Assembly: GCA_035504175.1 (NCBI GenBank)
Contig: DATJSJ010000201.1
Span: 1-18,634, forward strand
Direction of reading: 5' to 3'
Length of the DNA stretch: 18,634 nt
Source: DATJSJ01 sp035504175
GTDB taxonomy: Bacteria > Pseudomonadota > Alphaproteobacteria > Acetobacterales > Acetobacteraceae
Position numbers and translations under genes: made by a program. Below, piece after piece: positions 15,023 to 18,634 of the stretch. Under the pieces are notes generated by a model. The model saw nothing but the letters and a program-made list of their open reading frames with translations, did not search any database and was not told where the DNA came from. The number at the start of each line of letters is the position of its first letter. Positions within the stretch are counted from its first letter, which is position 1.

Positions 15023-16003
15023 ATGTCCACGACGGTCACGACGCTGCCCGCGCATCGCACCCGCGCGGTGCTGCACTGGCTGGCCGGCGCACAGGGGCCG
15101 CTGATCGGGCTCGTTCTGCTCTGCGTGATCTTCACGCTGACCAGCAACGTGTTCCTGTCGCTGCGCAACGCGCTGAACGTGCTCGATCAGGTGACGGTGC
15201 TCGGCATCCTGGCGATCGGCATGACCTTCGTCATCGTGATCGGCGGCATCGACCTCTCGGTCGGCGCGATCCTGGCGCTGGGCACGATGACGATCGGCTG
15301 GACCTCGCACTATCTCGGCGTGCCGTTCCCGCTCTCGATCGTGCTCGGGCTGCTGGCCGGCGCCGCGGCCGGGCTGGTGAACGGGCTATTGGTGACGCGG
15401 GCGCGGCTGCCGGCCTTCATCGCCACGCTGACCATGATGTCGGTCGCGCGCGGCATCGCCAACATCACCACGGACGGCGAGCAGGTGGTGGATTTCCCGA
15501 ACTGGTTCACCTCGCTCGCGACGGTGCGGCATTTCGGCTTCCTCTCGGTCACCGTTGCGATGTTCCTGGTGCTCGCCGCCGCCGCCGCGATCTTCCTGCG
15601 CTACCGCGCCACCGGCCGCAGCCTGTACGCGATCGGCGGCAGCGCCGAGGTGGCGCGGCTCGCGGGCATCCGGGTGCAGCCGCTCACCGTCTGGGTCTAC
15701 GTGATCTCCGGGCTGCTCTCCGCCGTCGCGGGCGTGACGCTCGCGGCACGGCTGGATTCAGCGCAGCCGAGCGACGGGCTCGGCTACGAGCTCGACACGA
15801 TCGCCGCGGTGGTGATCGGCGGCGCCAGCCTGTCCGGTGGCGTCGGCGGCATCGGCGGCACGGTGATCGGCGTGCTGATCATCGGCGTGCTGCACAACGG
15901 GCTCAATCTCGTCGGCATCTCGCCCTTCATCCAGCAGGTGATCATCGGCGCGGTGATCGCCGTTGCCGTGACTTTCGACACGCTGCGGCGGCGGGAGAGC
16001 TGA
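15023..16003 (+). CDS. ABC transporter permease 2, RbsC-like (CUT2)
   Basis: A 326-residue inner-membrane permease of the same family as permease 1. The first helix is near residues 31-50 (GLVLLCVIFTLTSNVFL). The signature GMTFVIVIGGIDLSVGAILA follows, then RARLPAFIATLTMMSVARGIANI, the ATPase-contact loop SLYAIGGSAEVARLAGIRV, and a last third beginning GGASLSGGVGGIGGTVIGVLI. GGAGGAG lies about 10 nt before the ATG, a good ribosome-binding site, and the gene follows the kinase by 30 nt. With binding protein 2 and ATPase 2 it makes a second, complete importer in the order permease, binding protein, ATPase; the first importer has binding protein, ATPase, permease. The different gene order and low identity suggest separate origins, not local duplication. 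Confidence 0.95.
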   Translation: MSTTVTTLPAHRTRAVLHWLAGAQGPLIGLVLLCVIFTLTSNVFLSLRNALNVLDQVTVLGILAIGMTFVIVIGGIDLSVGAILALGTMTIGWTSHYLGVPFPLSIVLGLLAGAAAGLVNGLLVTRARLPAFIATLTMMSVARGIANITTDGEQVVDFPNWFTSLATVRHFGFLSVTVAMFLVLAAAAAIFLRYRATGRSLYAIGGSAEVARLAGIRVQPLTVWVYVISGLLSAVAGVTLAARLDSAQPSDGLGYELDTIAAVVIGGASLSGGVGGIGGTVIGVLIIGVLHNGLNLVGISPFIQQVIIGAVIAVAVTFDTLRRRES

Positions 16004-16017
16004 CCCGTCGCGCCCAA

Positions 16018-16036
16018 GGAGGGGCACACGCCCTCC
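16018..16036 (+). other. small hairpin upstream of binding protein 2
   Basis: GGAGGG (16018-16023) pairs with CCCTCC (16031-16036) over a 7 nt loop, in the 73 nt gap between permease 2 and binding protein 2. It could limit read-through or protect the downstream message, as proposed for the hairpins around binding protein 1. Confidence 0.4.
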
Positions 16037-16076
16037 GGACTGCACTGACATTGCCAACCAGGGAGATGAAACGCCC

Positions 16077-17018
16077 ATGCCCAGCAACCCAATCCGGATC
16101 GCCTGCCTCGCCTCCGCCGCCGTGGTCGCGATCGGCCTGGCGACCACGCCGCGGGCGCGCGCGGAAGAGCAGATCGGCCTTGCCGTCGCCAATCTGCAGG
16201 CCAATTTCTTCAACCAGATCAAGCAGTCGGTGGAGGCCGAGGCGAAGGCCAAGGGCGTTCAGGTGATCACCGCCGACGCGCACGGCGACAGCGCGACGCA
16301 GGTGAGCCAGATCCAGGACCTGATCACCAAGGGGGTCAAGGCGCTGATCTACATCCCGGCCGGGGCGACGGCGGCCGGCGTGCCGGTCAAGGACGCGCAT
16401 GCCGCGCATATCCCCGTCGTGAATGTCGATCGCAATGCGCCGGACGCGCCGGGCGACACGTTCATCGCGACCGATAGCGTCGCCGCGGCGCGCACGCTCG
16501 GCGACTATGTCTGCAAGATCACCGGCGGCCACGGCAAGGTTGCGATCATCCAGGGCCAGCTCGGCACCACGCCGGAGATCGACCGCAACAAGGGGTTCAA
16601 CGAGGCGCTGGCCAAGTGCCCCGGGCTGACGGTCGTCGACAAGCAGGCGAGCAAGCAATGGCACCAGGATGAGGGCTTCAACATCGCTCAGGACATGTTG
16701 CAGCGCCATCCGGACATCACGGTAATTTTCGGGCGCGCCGACGCGCTGGCGCTCGGGGCGGCGCAGGCGGTGAAGATCGCCAATCTCGGCCATCCCGTGA
16801 CGATCGTCGGCTTCGACGGCGACACGGCCGGGCTGCTCGCGGTGCGCGACGGCGTGCTGGCCGCGACCATGACGCAGAAGACGCAATACATGGGCAAGCT
16901 GGCGTTGGATTCCGCGCTGGAGCTGATCGCCGGCAAGCCGGTGCCGAAGGAGCAGCTCCAGCCGGCGGAGCTGACCACCAAGGACAACGTGGGGCCGTTC
17001 ATCCAGCAGCATCCGTGA
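16077..17018 (+). CDS. ABC transporter sugar-binding protein 2, RbsB-like (CUT2)
   Basis: A 313-residue periplasmic binding protein. The signal peptide is residues 1 to about 29 (MPSNPIRIACLASAAVVAIG, ending RARA before EEQ). The mature protein matches RbsB-type proteins well: IGLAVANLQANFFNQIKQSV, then DLITKGVKALIYIPAGATAAGVPV, HIPVVNVDRNAP, GKVAIIQGQLGTTPEIDRNKGFNEAL and VTIVGFDGDTAGLLAV. The NVDRN segment and the Asp and Arg residues in these loops are where ribose-type proteins hold their sugar. GGGAG (16061-16065) is 11 nt before the ATG; an out-of-frame ATG at 16066 is ignored. It ends with a 4 bp overlap (GTGA) with ATPase 2. The ligand is likely a pentose or related sugar, given its family and the neighbouring kinase and transketolase. 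Confidence 0.94.
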   Translation: MPSNPIRIACLASAAVVAIGLATTPRARAEEQIGLAVANLQANFFNQIKQSVEAEAKAKGVQVITADAHGDSATQVSQIQDLITKGVKALIYIPAGATAAGVPVKDAHAAHIPVVNVDRNAPDAPGDTFIATDSVAAARTLGDYVCKITGGHGKVAIIQGQLGTTPEIDRNKGFNEALAKCPGLTVVDKQASKQWHQDEGFNIAQDMLQRHPDITVIFGRADALALGAAQAVKIANLGHPVTIVGFDGDTAGLLAVRDGVLAATMTQKTQYMGKLALDSALELIAGKPVPKEQLQPAELTTKDNVGPFIQQHP

Positions 17019-18529
17019 ACGCCCCGGCTGTCATTCCCGGTCAGGAGAGCCGCACGCCGCGGCTCTCCGTCTCGGGCCTGACCAAGGCGTATTCCGGCGT
17101 CGTCGTGCTGCACGACGTCGAATTCGCGGTGCGTCCCGGCGAGGTATTGGCGCTGCTCGGCGAGAACGGTGCCGGCAAGTCGACGCTGTCGGCCGTCGTC
17201 GCCGGGCTGATCCGCCCCGATGCCGGGCGTATGAGTTTCGAAGGCGCACCCTATGCGCCCGGCTCGCCGGGCGAGGCGATCGAGCACGGCATCGGGCTCA
17301 TTCACCAGGAGATGCGGCTGCTGCCGGATCTCTCGATCGCCGAGAACGTGTTCGTGGGCCGGCTGCCGATGAGCGGCGGGCGGGTCGACCGCGCGCTGAT
17401 GAACCGCCTGGCGGCCGAGCAGTTGCACCGGCTCGGCCTGGACGTGCCGCCGACGCGGCTGGTGCGCAGCCTGCGCGTCGCCGCACAGCAGCAGGTGGAG
17501 ATCGCCAAGGCACTGACGCTGAAGGCACGGCTGCTGATCCTGGACGAGCCCACGGCGGCGCTCGGCGGCGACGAGACCGACCGCCTGTTCGCGCAGATCG
17601 AACAGCTCCGCGCCGAGGGCATGTCGTTCATCTATATCAGCCATCGGCTGGAGGAGATCGCGCGCATCGCCGACCGCGTCGTGGTGCTGCGCGACGGGGC
17701 GCTGGTGGCGCGGCACGAAACCGCGCAGGTTCCGGTCGGCACGCTGCTGCGCGACATGGTCGGGCGCAGCATCGAGCGGATTTTCCCGACGATCGCGCCG
17801 CCGGCGCCGCGCGACGTGCTGCGGGTCGAGGCGCTGTGTTCGCCCTCGGGCGACTACGACGACGTGAGCTTCGCGGTGCGTGCCGGCGAGATCTTCGGCA
17901 TCGCCGGCATCGTCGGCGCCGGCCGCACCGAACTCGTGCGCGCCATCCTCGGCGCCGATCCGGTGGCGGGCGGGCGCGTCAGCGTGGACGGCGCGGCGCT
18001 GCCGGCGGGCGATCCCGCCGCCGCCATTGCCGCCGGCATCGTGCTGGTACCCGAGGACCGCAAGCTGCAGGGGCTGATCCTGCCGCACTCGCTCGAGGAC
18101 AATCTGGCGCTCGGCAACATGGACCGGCTGGCGCCGTCGGGCTGGCTGCCGCCGAGCCGGGTGCGCAACTTCGCCGCGGAGATGATCCAGCGGCTCGGGG
18201 TCAAGGGGCGGCCGGCGCAGGCGGCGCGGTTCCTCTCCGGCGGCAATCAGCAGAAAGTGGTGATCGCACGCTGGCTGGCGCGCAATCCCAAGGTGTTCAT
18301 CCTCGACGAGCCGACGCGCGGCATCGATGTCGGCGCAAGGGCGGCGATCTATACGCTGATCGCGGAGCTTGCGGCGGCGGGGATGGCGGTGGTGATCGTT
18401 AGCTCGGAGCTGGAAGAGGTGCTGGGGCTGTCGCACCGGGTGATGGTGCTGAGTCGGGGGCGGCAGATGGGGATACTGGAGACGAAGGCGGCGAGCAGCG
18501 TGGCGGTGATGGAGTTGGCGACGGCGTAA
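17015..18529 (+). CDS. ABC transporter ATPase 2, RbsA-like (CUT2)
   Basis: A 504-residue fused double ATPase. Domain 1: Walker A GENGAGKST (49-57), a Q-loop in GIGLIHQEMRLLPDLS, signature region LRVAAQQQVEIAKAL and Walker B LLILDEPTAAL with the switch His in FIYISHRLEEI. Domain 2: degenerate Walker A IVGAGRTELV, signature LSGGNQQKVVIARWL and Walker B VFILDEPTRGIDVG. It energises permease 2. The start is GTG at 17015, overlapping the stop of binding protein 2 (GTGA). The first 18 residues (NAPAVIPGQESRTPRL) form a short extension before the usual first strand LSVSGLTKAYSGVVVLHDV. It is the last recognisable gene of the operon; the stop is followed within 7 nt by a strong hairpin. It and ATPase 1 share only the family motifs, so they are probably dedicated each to its own permease. 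Confidence 0.95.
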   Translation: MNAPAVIPGQESRTPRLSVSGLTKAYSGVVVLHDVEFAVRPGEVLALLGENGAGKSTLSAVVAGLIRPDAGRMSFEGAPYAPGSPGEAIEHGIGLIHQEMRLLPDLSIAENVFVGRLPMSGGRVDRALMNRLAAEQLHRLGLDVPPTRLVRSLRVAAQQQVEIAKALTLKARLLILDEPTAALGGDETDRLFAQIEQLRAEGMSFIYISHRLEEIARIADRVVVLRDGALVARHETAQVPVGTLLRDMVGRSIERIFPTIAPPAPRDVLRVEALCSPSGDYDDVSFAVRAGEIFGIAGIVGAGRTELVRAILGADPVAGGRVSVDGAALPAGDPAAAIAAGIVLVPEDRKLQGLILPHSLEDNLALGNMDRLAPSGWLPPSRVRNFAAEMIQRLGVKGRPAQAARFLSGGNQQKVVIARWLARNPKVFILDEPTRGIDVGARAAIYTLIAELAAAGMAVVIVSSELEEVLGLSHRVMVLSRGRQMGILETKAASSVAVMELATA

Positions 18530-18535
18530 GGAAGG

Positions 18536-18580
18536 CCAGGGGCTCTGCCCCTGGACCCCGCTGGGGGCAAGCGCCCCCAG
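18536..18580 (+). repeat. paired-hairpin GC-rich repeat at operon end (terminator-like)
   Basis: Two perfect hairpins lie side by side: CCAGGGGC/GCCCCTGG (18536-18543/18547-18554, loop TCT) and CTGGGGGC/GCCCCCAG (18561-18568/18573-18580, loop AAGC). CCCC (18556-18559) could instead pair with GGGG of the second stem, so the folds can compete. There is no clean U-tract. The wording resembles a palindromic repeat that I associate with intergenic regions of Acetobacteraceae; it may also end transcription of the sugar operon. Confidence 0.6.
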
Positions 18581-18610
18581 ACCCGATTGAATTTAAGTGA
18601 ATGGGGTGCT

Positions 18611-18626
18611 GGGGACGACTGTCCCC
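18611..18626. repeat. third short inverted repeat in the same intergenic element
   Basis: GGGGAC (18611-18616) and GTCCCC (18621-18626) form a 6 bp hairpin over GACT. It lies 30 bp after the paired hairpins, at the window edge, and may be part of the same repeat element, which seems to continue beyond 18634. Confidence 0.45.
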
Positions 18627-18634
18627 TGCCGGGT

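Overview
The window is high-GC bacterial chromosome, most likely from an alphaproteobacterium of the Rhodospirillales/Acetobacteraceae type. This is inferred from strong GC bias, a tRNA-His that still encodes the extra 5' G (many other alphaproteobacterial orders have lost it), a PEP-CTERM protein, and a GC-rich paired-hairpin repeat at the right end that resembles repeats I associate with Acetobacteraceae. No phage, transposase, integrase or CRISPR array is visible.

Left part (1-7738) is a mixed housekeeping and accessory region: the C-terminal part of an Uup-like ABC-F ATPase, a small exported protein of unknown function, tRNA-His(GTG) with a plausible promoter, a secreted HAF-repeat PEP-CTERM protein, a TTC38-like tetratricopeptide protein, a flagellar stator pair in the order motB-motA (reverse strand), a tiny CDGSH iron-sulfur protein, and a PqiA-like membrane protein without its usual MCE partner.

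Right part (8013-18529) is one long rightward operon of nine genes for uptake and breakdown of a sugar or polyol. It begins with a sigma70-like promoter (TTGACG-18-TATTCT) preceded by two inverted repeats that could be operators. The order is: split transketolase (N and C subunits), sugar-binding protein 1, ATPase 1, permease 1, FGGY kinase, permease 2, sugar-binding protein 2, ATPase 2. Several genes overlap by 4 bp, so translation is probably coupled. The logic is import by two complete, non-identical ribose-type (CUT2) ABC transporters, phosphorylation by the kinase, and two-carbon transfer by the two-subunit transketolase. No isomerase, dehydrogenase or regulator is present, which suggests the imported compound is already a ketose or that these functions lie elsewhere. 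The design resembles published D-apiose/apulose transketolase clusters, but that substrate is only a hypothesis.

The operon has unusual points: substitutions at substrate-recognition positions in both the transketolase (Asp to Leu before GPTH) and the kinase (glycerol-kinase Tyr to Met and Gln to Ser), apparent ATA, CTG, TTG and GTG start codons behind good ribosome-binding sites, and strong hairpins on both sides of the first binding-protein gene. The operon ends at a cluster of hairpins (18536-18626) that belongs to the repeat element.
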